This document shows, piece by piece, positions 1 through 8,619 of a stretch of DNA of 64,000 bases. The stretch comes from Cyclobacteriaceae bacterium (GTDB lineage Bacteria; Bacteroidota; Bacteroidia; Cytophagales; Cyclobacteriaceae). Both the position numbers and the translations under genes were made by a program. The notes below the pieces were generated by a model, which was not told the DNA's origin, made no database searches, and saw nothing but the letters and a program-made list of their open reading frames with translations. The stretch spans positions 236,613 to 300,612 of the forward strand of contig JAEUUA010000023.1 of assembly GCA_016787755.1 (NCBI GenBank), read 5' to 3'. Within the stretch, counting starts at the first letter, position 1; each line of letters begins with the position of its first letter.

Positions 1-1
1 G

Positions 2-967
2 AAAAATCGAAATGAAAAAGTAAGGCTGCATACGCGAAATAAAAACCGAGAACGGTATGATTTACCCGCGTTGATTAAAGCTACCCCTGAGTTAAAAAAT
101 CATATAACGCTTAATAAATACGGAACAGAATCAGTCGATTTTGCAAACCCGGGTGCTGTTAAACTTTTAAATGCAGCCATCCTAAATCATTATTACGGAA
201 TAACCTACTGGAAATTCCCAGACGAAAACTTATGCCCGCCCATACCCGGTAGGGCTGATTACATTCATTATATGGCGGATCTACTGGCCGAAAGCAATTT
301 TGGAACAATCCCAACGGGTGATAAAATTACGTGTCTTGATATTGGTGTAGGCGCCAGTTGCATTTACCCGATTATAGGAGTTACCCAATACGGTTGGAAT
401 TTTATTGGATCGGATATCAATCCAACATCTATTACTTCCTCGCAGCACATTGTCAATTCTAATGCCTCCCTGAAAGGGAAAATTGAATGTAGATTACAAA
501 AAAATAAAAAAGATATTTTTCAGGGCATAGTAGGCAAAGAAGAGAAAATTGAATTTGCGGTGTGTAACCCGCCTTTTCATTCTTCGGTTGAAGATGCTCA
601 ACAGGGAACGCGAAGAAAAATCATGAATCTATCGGGTAAAAAAGTAAAAACACCGGAACTCAATTTTGCCGGAATCAGCAACGAACTGATCTATGAGGGT
701 GGCGAATACAAATTCATTCAGAATATGATTAGAGAAAGTGAAAGCGAAAAGTTTTCTAAAAATTGTTTCTGGTTTTCAACGTTGGTATCAAAACAAACTA
801 CCCTCAAAAGAATACATAACCTATTAGAAAATATGGGTGCTAACCAGATCAAAACCATTCCGATGGGAACCGGTAATAAATCCAGCCGAATTGTAGCGTG
901 GACATTCCTTTCAAAAGAAGAACGAAAAGAGTGGCGAGAAACCAGATGGCAAAAACTAAAGAATTAA
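2..967 (+). CDS. rlmF: 23S rRNA (adenine(1618)-N6)-methyltransferase RlmF, 5' end outside the window
   Basis: RlmF methylates N6 of A1618 in 23S rRNA using SAM. The reading frame is open back to base 2; it reads LHTRNKNRERYDLPALI before the first start-like codon (TTG at 71), which matches the conserved N-terminus of RlmF (LHPRN-RYD-L). The true start therefore lies upstream of the window. Further family marks are the PGRADYIHYMADLL segment, the SAM-binding DIGVGASCIYP motif and the catalytic NPPFHSS loop typical of N6-adenine methyltransferases. The 3' end is intact, with TAA at 965-967. It is cytoplasmic and stands alone here; the next gene starts 37 bp later and is unrelated. Family assignment is secure; the modified base is taken from the E. 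coli homologue. Confidence 0.93.
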   Translation, partial: KNRNEKVRLHTRNKNRERYDLPALIKATPELKNHITLNKYGTESVDFANPGAVKLLNAAILNHYYGITYWKFPDENLCPPIPGRADYIHYMADLLAESNFGTIPTGDKITCLDIGVGASCIYPIIGVTQYGWNFIGSDINPTSITSSQHIVNSNASLKGKIECRLQKNKKDIFQGIVGKEEKIEFAVCNPPFHSSVEDAQQGTRRKIMNLSGKKVKTPELNFAGISNELIYEGGEYKFIQNMIRESESEKFSKNCFWFSTLVSKQTTLKRIHNLLENMGANQIKTIPMGTGNKSSRIVAWTFLSKEERKEWRETRWQKLKN

Positions 968-983
968 CGATACTTCGTTAATT
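962..983. other. Perfect 9-bp inverted repeat overlapping the rlmF stop codon
   Basis: AATTAACGA (962-970) and TCGTTAATT (975-983) are exact reverse complements around a TACT loop. The stem begins inside the last rlmF codon and includes the stop. It is AT-rich and not followed by a T-run, so a weak terminator or an operator in front of the gene at 1005 are both possible. Confidence 0.4.
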
Positions 984-1004
984 TACATCTCTAAATAGTA
1001 GTGT

Positions 1005-1958
1005 ATGACCCGCAGAGATTTTATTCAGGCCTCAGCAGCACTCACCACCCTAGGATTACTGGAAAGCAGTCCATTATTAGCCACCCCTGCAATGCTGGAT
1101 AAAATAGGCATTCAACTTTTCTCGCTTCCGAAAACGCTGGAGAAGGACTTTCGTGGAGGCATCAACATGTTATCGCAGATGGGCTATCGTGAGATTGAAA
1201 TGTATGGTCCTTTTCCATTCAGTGCCCAGAAGGCAATTGATAGTTGGGCTGCAGTTACTCCTGCGCTAGGGTTTAGCGGAAGCGGTTATTTTGGTCATAC
1301 AGCCGCTGAAGTAAAAAAAATAATGGATGAAAATAAGATCCGTGTTCCTTCTGTTCACACAGATCTTGAAACATTGAGCACCCGCATTTGTCAACTGGCC
1401 GAAGCGGCTCAAACTATCGGATTTAACTACGTAGTGCTTCCTTCTTTACCAGCCGAAAACAGGAAGACCCTCGATGATTATAAAAAATCGATTGATCTTT
1501 TTAATAAAATAGGTGAACAGGCTATGAAGGAAGGTTTGCGCTTTGGGTATCACAACCATGGTTATGGATTGCAAGAACTGGAAGGAACTATCCCGGTGCA
1601 GATGATTATTGAAAAAACAGATCCGAAGTATGTGTACCTTGAGATGGACCTTTTTTGGACGGTAGCAGGAGGCGTAGATCCCATTGCCTGGCTTAAGAAA
1701 TATCCGGGCCGTTACAAAATGATGCATGTGAAGAACATGAAACAGAAAGTGAAATTCTCAGGGGATGGTGGCGACTCCAACCAATGGATTGAATTGTTTC
1801 CTCACATGAGCACAGCCGATGCGGGTGTACTCGATTTAAAGTCAATTATCCGAGCGGCAAAAAAATCAGGCATAGAACATTTCTTTGTAGAACAAGACAT
1901 GGTGCAACAGCCAGAAGTGGCTCTCAAGAAAAGTATTGACTATTTAAAAGCATTCTGA
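1005..1958 (+). CDS. Tat-exported sugar phosphate isomerase/epimerase-like TIM barrel protein
   Basis: Protein of 317 residues with an N-terminal twin-arginine signal (TRRDFIQASAA, then a hydrophobic stretch ending near SPLLA, about residues 2-27). The rest matches the xylose isomerase-like TIM barrel superfamily (AP_endonuc_2), with KIGIQLFSLP, the metal-site-like YREIEMYGP, GYHNHGYG and VYLEMDLFWTVAGG segments, and a C-terminal HFFVEQD strand. Members of this family in Bacteroidota are exported and usually annotated as sugar phosphate isomerase/epimerase; the substrate is unknown. Folding in the cytoplasm before Tat export fits a metal cofactor, and tatC lies 6 kb away in the same window. 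The next gene is a regulator, not a sugar enzyme, so context does not identify the substrate. Confidence 0.85.
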   Translation: MTRRDFIQASAALTTLGLLESSPLLATPAMLDKIGIQLFSLPKTLEKDFRGGINMLSQMGYREIEMYGPFPFSAQKAIDSWAAVTPALGFSGSGYFGHTAAEVKKIMDENKIRVPSVHTDLETLSTRICQLAEAAQTIGFNYVVLPSLPAENRKTLDDYKKSIDLFNKIGEQAMKEGLRFGYHNHGYGLQELEGTIPVQMIIEKTDPKYVYLEMDLFWTVAGGVDPIAWLKKYPGRYKMMHVKNMKQKVKFSGDGGDSNQWIELFPHMSTADAGVLDLKSIIRAAKKSGIEHFFVEQDMVQQPEVALKKSIDYLKAF

Positions 1959-2015
1959 TCAGTTTCGGCACTTGAAATCCCGCCAGAAGGTGACGCGAAT
2001 CTTCAAAAAAAGAAT

Positions 2016-2055
2016 TGACGGGCACTTCCTTTCAAATGACGGGCAAATGACGGGC
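2016..2055 (+). promoter_or_regulatory. Three helically phased TGACGGGC boxes upstream of the XRE regulator
   Basis: The octamer TGACGGGC occurs exactly at 2016-2023, 2037-2044 and 2048-2055, always on the plus strand, with start-to-start spacings of 21 and 11 bp, close to two and one helical turns. The array ends 68 bp before the ATG of the downstream HTH gene. Phased direct repeats suggest a multi-site operator, probably autoregulatory; that role is inferred. Confidence 0.5.
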
Positions 2056-2123
2056 GAAAACTGCCTCTACTAATCTTCTTCCACCCGTTAAACGCGTAAC
2101 ATTGTGCCGTTAACAAAATTGTG

Positions 2124-2945
2124 ATGCAACAACCGGAATTAGGAAAACGACTCACCGCTTTGCGTAAAGAAAGGAATCTTACTCAGGAAGAACTGGTGGA
2201 AAAAAGCCATGTAAGTGTGCGCACCATTCAGCGCATTGAGGCCGGGGAGGTATTGCCTCGCATCCTGACTGTAAAAATTTTATTAAAAGCACTTGGCGAG
2301 AGTTATGAATCATTTATATCACAACAAACCCAGGTTATGGAAACACAAAAAAGTAATTTACCAACCGCCAATCGAAACACGTTATTAATTGCCGCACTGG
2401 CAGGAGCAGTTTATCTGGTGTGTGAAATAATTCTGGGAGCGATGGACATTGCCTGGCTAGCTACCGAACGTGGCTGGAGTTTAATAATCAATACCCTTTA
2501 CATAAGCCTCACTGTTGTTATGGTGATTTCATGTGCATTATTTGCGCGCGGCTTTATCGTGTTGAGTACTGTCTTCGAAAATACTTTGCTAAAAGTTGCT
2601 GCATATGGACTCATTGTGGCTGTAACTGGTAAGGGCGTTTTGGATATCTCTACCTTATCCGTGATGGATGTGGAGAGTTTATGGCTTCCGTATTCAGTGG
2701 TTTCAATACTTTTCGGTGGCTTAAGTATCGTATTTGGAGTAGCGCTTATTCGGTTACAAGATGGCATGGGCGAACTCGCCCGCATTGCCGGAATATTGGA
2801 AATTGTAATGGGCTGTATGCTGATAACCGTGCTTCTATTTTTTATCTCCTATGTGATCATGGTTCCCGCTGTAATAGTAGAGATCCTGGTGCTCTACCGA
2901 GGATATGAATACCTGTCCAAATCAACAGAGGTTGTTGCCGCTTAA
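2124..2945 (+). CDS. XRE-family HTH regulator fused to a multi-pass membrane domain
   Basis: A 273-residue protein with an N-terminal XRE/Cro HTH domain (about residues 4-62: LGKRLTALRKERNLTQEEL, then VRTIQRIEAGEVLPR) joined by a short linker to about five or six hydrophobic helices (roughly residues 85-262). The DNA-binding part would be held at the inner membrane, so the membrane part probably senses an envelope or lipid state, or regulates by anchoring. The ATG at 2124 is preferred; a GTG directly before it at 2121 could also be used. The TGACGGGC array upstream is a plausible operator. The downstream gene (alpha/beta hydrolase, 50 bp away, same strand) could be co-transcribed. The HTH call is firm; the signal sensed is unknown. 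Confidence 0.85.
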   Translation: MQQPELGKRLTALRKERNLTQEELVEKSHVSVRTIQRIEAGEVLPRILTVKILLKALGESYESFISQQTQVMETQKSNLPTANRNTLLIAALAGAVYLVCEIILGAMDIAWLATERGWSLIINTLYISLTVVMVISCALFARGFIVLSTVFENTLLKVAAYGLIVAVTGKGVLDISTLSVMDVESLWLPYSVVSILFGGLSIVFGVALIRLQDGMGELARIAGILEIVMGCMLITVLLFFISYVIMVPAVIVEILVLYRGYEYLSKSTEVVAA

Positions 2946-2994
2946 AATCAAATCTTATCAAGTGTAATTTTTTTAAAATTAAATTTCTAATTCG

Positions 2995-3843
2995 ATGAAA
3001 CTAAAAATTGCAGGACTAACCCTGCTGCTTTGTATAGCTGTGCTTTTCTTTTTCGGTTGGCGCACACCTTCATTATCGGATAATCATGGAAAAATGGATA
3101 CGCATTTGTACCTGAGCGATGGTGCAAACCAACCTTTGATAGTTGCCTTTGGAGGCGGCTCGGGCGGGAATGACTGGGAGCGAAATTATTTAAAAGATAA
3201 ACGCGACTCATTACGTGCACACGGTTTTGCCGTGCTGGCAGTTGGGTATTTTAAAACCGATAATTCACCAGGTTCGCTTGATCGCATTTCACTCAACGCA
3301 ATTACAGATACGATTCTCAGTATTGCCAAACGAACCCCCCAAATAGACACAGCCCATATTATTTTGATGGGCGCTTCTAAAGGAGGCGAGTTAGTTCTAA
3401 ACCTGGCCAGTCGGTTCTCATCCTTCAAAGGAGTGATTGCACTTTCTACTTCGCACGTTAGTTTTCCGGCAATCACACTATCGGCCAACACATCTTCGTG
3501 GATGTACAATAATCAGGAAGTAATCTATGTACCTGCTCCATTCAAAACCATCTGGCCAGCTTTGCAAGGTGATTTGCAAAGCGCCTTTTCAATTATGTTG
3601 GAAAACACAGAGGCTGTTACACAGGCCGAAATTGAAGTTGAAAAAATCAATGGCCCAATCTTGATACTTTCTGCTGATCAGGATGAACAATGGCCAGCCA
3701 CAAAAATGTCGCAACAACTGATGGAACGATTGGCTCGAAAAAACTTTGCACACAAGTATGAACACATTGTGCTGAAGGGAACGCATACCGAACCCTTGAA
3801 TCACTTCGACAAAGTCTATGCATTTCTCGATGGCATGAAGTAG
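2995..3843 (+). CDS. Exported alpha/beta hydrolase, BAAT/acyl-CoA thioester hydrolase C-terminal type
   Basis: The 282-residue product begins with a signal peptide or anchor (MKLKIAGLTLLLCIAVLFFFGW). The fold reads as alpha/beta hydrolase: an oxyanion-type GGGSGG loop near residue 53, nucleophile elbow MGASKGGEL with the serine near residue 125, an acid in SADQDEQWP near residue 228 and a histidine in GTHTEPLNH near residue 263. The GASKGG elbow and late QDEQWP motif resemble the BAAT_C (bile acid-CoA:amino acid N-acyltransferase/thioesterase) family. The substrate cannot be read from the sequence; an exported esterase or thioesterase is likely. It is followed 54 bp later by another exported serine hydrolase. 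Confidence 0.75.
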   Translation: MKLKIAGLTLLLCIAVLFFFGWRTPSLSDNHGKMDTHLYLSDGANQPLIVAFGGGSGGNDWERNYLKDKRDSLRAHGFAVLAVGYFKTDNSPGSLDRISLNAITDTILSIAKRTPQIDTAHIILMGASKGGELVLNLASRFSSFKGVIALSTSHVSFPAITLSANTSSWMYNNQEVIYVPAPFKTIWPALQGDLQSAFSIMLENTEAVTQAEIEVEKINGPILILSADQDEQWPATKMSQQLMERLARKNFAHKYEHIVLKGTHTEPLNHFDKVYAFLDGMK

Positions 3844-3897
3844 CTGGCAAAAAAAATAATAATTCCAATCGCTATTTCCTTTCAACACATTCAGGCT

Positions 3898-5172
3898 ATG
3901 AAAAAAATACTACTCTATATTTTAGGTGCAGTTCTGATGATGATCGTGTGGGCTGGCGTCATCTTCTTAGGAACAGTTGACGGTTGGTTTCATAAACCTA
4001 TTGCAAAACAAAACTCATCCCAATCCTTCCTCGCAGCAGTTGAAACAGAAATCGATAAACAATTCGTAGGCAATTTTGCCATGGCCACAGTTAAGGATGG
4101 AACTGTTGAATACGAAAAATTTCATTCGGCAGGAAAGTCTGTGGATAGAAATACTGTTTTTCAGGTTTCATCATTGAGTAAATGGATTTCTGCTTTTGGA
4201 ATCATGAAGTTGGTAGAAGAGGGCAAACTTGATCTCGATGCCCCTGTGAGCAACTACCTAACACGATGGCAATTACCACGCAGTGAATTTAATAACGATG
4301 AGGTGACTGTTCGCAGGCTGTTAAGTCATACTGCCGGGCTTACGGATGGTTTAGGTTATTCAGGGTTTGAGGCAGGTGCACCCATACAATCATTGGAGCA
4401 ATCTTTAACTAAAGCACAAGATGCCGATGCGGGAATTAGTGGGGCTGTGCATGTTGGCATTAAACCAGGCAGTGCGTTCAAGTATTCCGGAGGAGGTTAT
4501 ACGCTGCTGCAATTATTGGTAGAAGAAGTAAGTAATCAATCGTTTGATTCCTATATGAAAGAATCCGTATTCAAACCTTTGGGTATGTTTCATTCAACCT
4601 ATGTTTGGAATGATTCTTCCTCATATTTATTAGCTGAGTTTTACAATAAAGACAGTACAAGATCAAAGCATTATCGCTACACAGCGTTAGCTGCAACATC
4701 ATTATATACGTCCTTGTCTGATTTAGAAATATTTTTTCAGACACACCTTGAAGGTAGTGATAAGGAACCCATTGGGAGAAATGTGGTTAACCCCGAGACG
4801 GTTAAAATGATGAGAGAACCTCATGGTCAACAAATGGGGATTGATATCTGGGGTTTGGGAACCGTGCTCTATGCCGCTACAGATAGTAACGATTTCATCA
4901 TTGGGCACGATGGAAAAAGTACTCCGCCAATCAATACAGCAATTCGATTGAATCCGGAGACAGGAGATGGGATCATTATACTTGAAACGGGCCATCCTTT
5001 TATTGCAACAAAACTTGCCAGTGAGTGGGTATTCTGGAAAACAGGAAGAGTAGATACCTTCCTTTTTCCTATGTTGCTAAACGGACTAGTTTGGACAATT
5101 GGAATTGGATGGGCTGTGATTATAGGTATTATAATTGTCTTTAGTGTTTCCCGAAGACTGCGGTTGAAGTGA
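3898..5172 (+). CDS. Serine hydrolase of the beta-lactamase (class C / esterase) family, membrane anchored
   Basis: A 424-residue protein with an N-terminal hydrophobic segment (residues 5-27), a penicillin-binding-protein-like transpeptidase/beta-lactamase fold and a C-terminal transmembrane helix (about 395-420). Catalytic signatures are visible: SxxK as S92-L-S-K95, the tyrosine motif as Y196-S-G, and the third box as H337-D-G. The middle box is YSG rather than YAN, and the third box HDG rather than KTG, as in esterase/peptidase-like members of the family, so a peptidase or esterase role in the envelope is more likely than antibiotic resistance. It lies in tandem with the alpha/beta hydrolase upstream (54 bp). 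Its own substrate is unknown. Confidence 0.85.
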   Translation: MKKILLYILGAVLMMIVWAGVIFLGTVDGWFHKPIAKQNSSQSFLAAVETEIDKQFVGNFAMATVKDGTVEYEKFHSAGKSVDRNTVFQVSSLSKWISAFGIMKLVEEGKLDLDAPVSNYLTRWQLPRSEFNNDEVTVRRLLSHTAGLTDGLGYSGFEAGAPIQSLEQSLTKAQDADAGISGAVHVGIKPGSAFKYSGGGYTLLQLLVEEVSNQSFDSYMKESVFKPLGMFHSTYVWNDSSSYLLAEFYNKDSTRSKHYRYTALAATSLYTSLSDLEIFFQTHLEGSDKEPIGRNVVNPETVKMMREPHGQQMGIDIWGLGTVLYAATDSNDFIIGHDGKSTPPINTAIRLNPETGDGIIILETGHPFIATKLASEWVFWKTGRVDTFLFPMLLNGLVWTIGIGWAVIIGIIIVFSVSRRLRLK

Positions 5173-5245
5173 GAAATTCCACAGCCACCAGGAAGGAGTT
5201 TATTACTTTTAAAAACCTAAAGAGCTGTATTGCTGTAATTCAACC

Positions 5246-6040
5246 TTAACTAATAATCTTATTATACGAAGCACTGATGCCTCGAATCAGTGAAGAACTA
5301 AATCCGCGATGCTCCATTTCATTGAGCCCAACAATGGTGCAGCCCTTAGGCGTTGTCACTTTATCAATCTCTTCTTCCGGGTGGCGGTTTCCTTTTAATA
5401 AAAGTTCGGCCGCGCCTTTCACCGTTTGGGCGGCAATTAAGTTTGCAGTCTTCGCATCAAAACCAATTTCAATTCCGCCTTGCGTAGCCGCACGAATAAA
5501 GCGCAACGCATAGGCAATACCACACGCTCCTAACACCGTTGCTGCGTCCATCAGCTTTTCATCAATGGAAATAGTAATGCCCAATTGATTGAATAACTCG
5601 TTTACATAGTTCACTTGTTCATTGGTGCTGTGTTGTGAACACAAACACGTTACTGATTCCTGAATGGCAATGGCCGTGTTGGGCATCGCGCGGAAAAGAG
5701 GAACGTTTCCAACAATGGTATATAAGTTCTGAATAGAAACACCGGTAACTACACTTATAATAATATGTTTTGCCGGGTCGAATGAATTTTTCAATCCTTC
5801 CAACACTTCCTTTACATTATAAGGTTTAAGGGCAACAATAATAATTTCACTCGCCCGAATGGCTGCTACATTATCACTGGTAATGGTTACTCCTTTTTCT
5901 TTCAGGTGCTGCAAGCGATCCAGATTTCTGCGCGTTACCGTAAGTTGATTGGGCTTAGCAAAGCCGCTCTTTAACAGTCCTTCGGCAATAGCGGCTCCTA
6001 AGTTTCCTCCCCCGAGGATGGTAATTTTTTTTGAGGCCAT
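5246..6040 (-). CDS. proC: Pyrroline-5-carboxylate reductase
   Basis: ProC reduces 1-pyrroline-5-carboxylate to L-proline with NAD(P)H, the last step of proline synthesis. The 264-residue product has the N-terminal Rossmann motif ILGGGNLGAAIAEGL, the IIVALKPYNVKEVL segment of the cofactor domain, the FRAMPNTAIAIQESV signature of the family, and the C-terminal helical dimer domain with TVKGAAELLL and the VTTPKGCTIVGLNEME signature. Length is normal for the family. No other proline gene is next to it. It converges with the beta-lactamase-fold gene downstream. Assignment is secure. Confidence 0.96.
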   Translation of the reverse strand: MASKKITILGGGNLGAAIAEGLLKSGFAKPNQLTVTRRNLDRLQHLKEKGVTITSDNVAAIRASEIIIVALKPYNVKEVLEGLKNSFDPAKHIIISVVTGVSIQNLYTIVGNVPLFRAMPNTAIAIQESVTCLCSQHSTNEQVNYVNELFNQLGITISIDEKLMDAATVLGACGIAYALRFIRAATQGGIEIGFDAKTANLIAAQTVKGAAELLLKGNRHPEEEIDKVTTPKGCTIVGLNEMEHRGFSSSLIRGISASYNKIIS

Positions 6041-6255
6041 GATGAATGTATTAATATGTTGCGCTCAAGATACTTATGTTTTCTCTTCTCCTGAAATCAA
6101 ATCAGTAAATAGAAGAGTGGGGTGAAATTAAATTGCTAAAATCAATGCTTGCATGGAAAGGTTCATGCTGTTGAACTTGGCGAGAGTGAAACAGCCTACC
6201 CGCTGGTGGCTTCAAAAGTGTTACCTTTAATGCCTGAAAGTGCAACCATACGTAT

Positions 6256-7269
6256 ATGATTTCCAAACGTTTAATCAAAATCACCTTTCCCATTGTATTG
6301 GTAGCCTCCCTTTATTTTATGGGTCCGCAACCAGACAAACCTGTTTTTGATCCCACTCCCTATGCCGTCCCTGTTGAAGCAACGGAACTCGAAAAATATA
6401 TAACCCGTAATGAGTTACAACATAAACTCAAACCCAATAATGAAGCACGTATTGTTTGGAATGACAGTACTAAACAAAAAACAGAATACGCAGTAGTTTA
6501 TCTGCATGGTTTCTCTGCCAGTCAGATTGAAGGCGATCCTGTACACCGCAGATTTGCCAAAGAGTTTGGGTGTAACTTATACTTGTCGCGATTGGCTGAC
6601 CATGGCATAGATACCACGGAAACACTGCTGTTGTTTACGGCTGATCGACTTTGGGAAAGCGCCAAGCAAGCATTGGCTATTGGAAAACAACTGGGAGATA
6701 AAGTCATTTTGGTCAGCACCTCAACGGGTGGTACGCTGGCGTTGATGCTTGCCGTTCAATATCCTGATGATGTGTATGCATTAATCAATATGTCGCCCAA
6801 CATTGCCATCAATGATCCCGCTGCTTTTTTATTGAATGATCCGTGGGGCTTGCAAATTGCAAGGTTGGTGTTGGGTGGAAAGTACCGGATCACCGAAGCT
6901 TCTGAAGAGCATGCTAAATTCTGGAATAAAAAGTATCGATTGGAATCGCTTGTTCAACTGGAAGAATTGATTGAAGCAACGATGACAAAAAAAACATTTC
7001 AAAAAGTAAAACAACCTTCTCTTACCCTCTATTATTATAAGAACGAACAAGAGCAAGATCCCGAAGTAAAGGTAAGTGCCATGCTGGAAATGAATAAACA
7101 ACTAGGTACTCCAGATGATTTAAAAGAAGCAATGCCAGTCCCACATGCAGGCGTGCATGTTATCGGGTGTTCCATGACTTCGAAAGATGTTGAGGGTGTT
7201 TATCTGGCAATGAAAAAGTTTGCTGAGGAGAAGTTGAAGATGACTTCTGTGGAAAAATCTAACAACTAA
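6256..7269 (+). CDS. Membrane-anchored or exported alpha/beta hydrolase
   Basis: Protein of 337 residues with an N-terminal hydrophobic segment (about 6-22, ending FMGPQPDKP). The core reads as a lipase/carboxylesterase-like alpha/beta hydrolase: VVYLHGFSASQ (HG oxyanion motif), nucleophile elbow VSTSTGGTLAL with the serine near residue 155, and a late histidine in VPHAGVHVIGC. The STSTGG elbow replaces the usual GxSxG but retains the small residues around the serine. The family is common in Bacteroidota and its substrate is unknown. Its last 11 bp overlap the convergent rpiB 3' end. Confidence 0.75.
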   Translation: MISKRLIKITFPIVLVASLYFMGPQPDKPVFDPTPYAVPVEATELEKYITRNELQHKLKPNNEARIVWNDSTKQKTEYAVVYLHGFSASQIEGDPVHRRFAKEFGCNLYLSRLADHGIDTTETLLLFTADRLWESAKQALAIGKQLGDKVILVSTSTGGTLALMLAVQYPDDVYALINMSPNIAINDPAAFLLNDPWGLQIARLVLGGKYRITEASEEHAKFWNKKYRLESLVQLEELIEATMTKKTFQKVKQPSLTLYYYKNEQEQDPEVKVSAMLEMNKQLGTPDDLKEAMPVPHAGVHVIGCSMTSKDVEGVYLAMKKFAEEKLKMTSVEKSNN

Positions 7270-7687
7270 TTTTACTTACTCTTTTCTCGTGGCGACCGCC
7301 TTCAAAAGGCGTTGTTAAAAACTTAGTGAGAATCTTTACAGCTAACTCTGGCGAAATAAAACGGGCAGGCAAACAAAGTATGTTGGCATTGTTATGTTGT
7401 TTTGCTAATGCTGCTAGTTCTTCTGTCCAGCAAATGGCAGCGCGGATTCCCTGATGTTTGTTGGCAGTAATAGCAACTCCGTTAGCGCTTCCACAGATCA
7501 ATACTCCGAGTTCAAATTCCTTTTTCTCAACTGAATTTGCTACAGGGTGCGCAAAATCCGGGTAATCAACTGAATCTAAACTTTGAGTACCAAAATCTTT
7601 TAGCTCATGACCCGCACGTTCCAACTCTTTCTTTAAGAGTTCTTTGTATTCAAATCCTGCATGATCGGCACCCATCGCTATTTTCAT
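7259..7687 (-). CDS. rpiB: Ribose-5-phosphate isomerase B
   Basis: RpiB interconverts ribose 5-phosphate and ribulose 5-phosphate in the pentose phosphate pathway. The 142-residue product shows the LacAB/RpiB signatures: GADHAGFEYK at the N-terminus (D8-H9), YPDFAHPVA, and the catalytic-cysteine motif GVLICGSANG with C65, followed by GIRAAICW. Length is normal. Its ATG overlaps the TGA of tatC in an ATGA arrangement, which indicates translational coupling within a tatC-rpiB operon. The 3' end overlaps a convergent hydrolase gene by 11 bp. Confidence 0.95.
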   Translation of the reverse strand: MKIAMGADHAGFEYKELLKKELERAGHELKDFGTQSLDSVDYPDFAHPVANSVEKKEFELGVLICGSANGVAITANKHQGIRAAICWTEELAALAKQHNNANILCLPARFISPELAVKILTKFLTTPFEGGRHEKRVSKISC

Positions 7688-8526
7688 ATGGCAGACTGTT
7701 GATCTAATTTTTCTTCTTCCCGTTCCCGTTTTTTCTTTCGCCTCAATTCAACCCCTGAAATGAAGATACTGATTTCGTAGAGGAAGTACAAGGGAATAGA
7801 GATGAGAGATAAACTTAACGGATCGGAACTTGGCGTGATGACAGCACCAATTACCAAGATAGCAACCACAGCATGTTTTCGGTAGCTGCGTAAAAGAGTT
7901 GGTGTCACAATACCCACTTTAGTTAAAAAGAATATGACTACCGGAAGCTGGAACAATATCCCACTGCTCAATACTAAAATACTGATCGTTGATACGTAGG
8001 ACGTGATGTCAAATTCATTTGATATTCTGCTACTTATTGAATAGTTGGCAAGGAATGCAATGGTCATGGGGCTAAGGATAAAATAGCCAAAGGAAATTCC
8101 GGTCAAGAAGAGGGCAGAAATGGAAAAAACAGCTCCCCTTGAACTCTGCTTTTCTTTGTTGTACAGGCCTGGCTTAACAAAACTCCATAATTCCCAAACA
8201 ACATATGGAAATGCAACGCAAAGTCCGATCACAAATGAAGAGGTTAATTGCATCGTAAACTGTCCCATCAAAAAGCGGCTCTGAATTTTCATTGGAATTT
8301 CTGTCACGCATAGTCCATCAACTCCTGTCATCGCGCCTAACTCACACAACCATCGAAAGGTAATAAAGTTTACATCGCTTGGGGCAAAAACAATCTCTTC
8401 AAAAATCCAATCCGTAAAGACAAATGCGAGAATCATCATGATAAAAATCACTGCCACCGCACGAACTACATGCCACCTCAATTCCTCCAAATGATCGAGG
8501 AATGACATTTCTTTTTCTTCACTCAT
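7684..8526 (-). CDS. tatC: Sec-independent protein translocase subunit TatC
   Basis: TatC recognises twin-arginine signals and forms the receptor complex in the inner membrane. The product has the classic N-terminal MSFLDHLEELRWH motif followed by about six transmembrane helices, the FVIGLCVAFPYVVWELWSFVKPGLY region with the conserved FxxP and PGLY residues, and a charged C-tail. ATG codons exist at 8550, 8535, 8526 and 8508; 8526 (MSEEKEMSF) is chosen because the family normally has only a few residues before the SFLDHLEEL motif. tatA is not in the window. The Tat substrate at 1005 is nearby. Start confidence is moderate, identity is high. Confidence 0.95.
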   Translation of the reverse strand: MSEEKEMSFLDHLEELRWHVVRAVAVIFIMMILAFVFTDWIFEEIVFAPSDVNFITFRWLCELGAMTGVDGLCVTEIPMKIQSRFLMGQFTMQLTSSFVIGLCVAFPYVVWELWSFVKPGLYNKEKQSSRGAVFSISALFLTGISFGYFILSPMTIAFLANYSISSRISNEFDITSYVSTISILVLSSGILFQLPVVIFFLTKVGIVTPTLLRSYRKHAVVAILVIGAVITPSSDPLSLSLISIPLYFLYEISIFISGVELRRKKKREREEEKLDQQSAI

Positions 8527-8619
8527 AAATTTCATCAAGGGCTTCAGCAAAATGCAGACTAATTATTCAATCACTTATTCTTTCAAACACGACTAGGCGT
8601 CCACAATTGCTTACATCCA

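Noticed and set aside
1446..1727. Minus-strand open frame in the TIM barrel gene
   Set aside because: Fully inside a clear coding gene; no independent evidence.
2016..2055. Replication iterons
   Set aside because: Only three boxes and no initiator protein or AT-rich unwinding region; an operator is simpler.
3898..5172. Antibiotic-resistance beta-lactamase
   Set aside because: YSG and HDG boxes and a C-terminal helix match the esterase/peptidase branch instead of AmpC.
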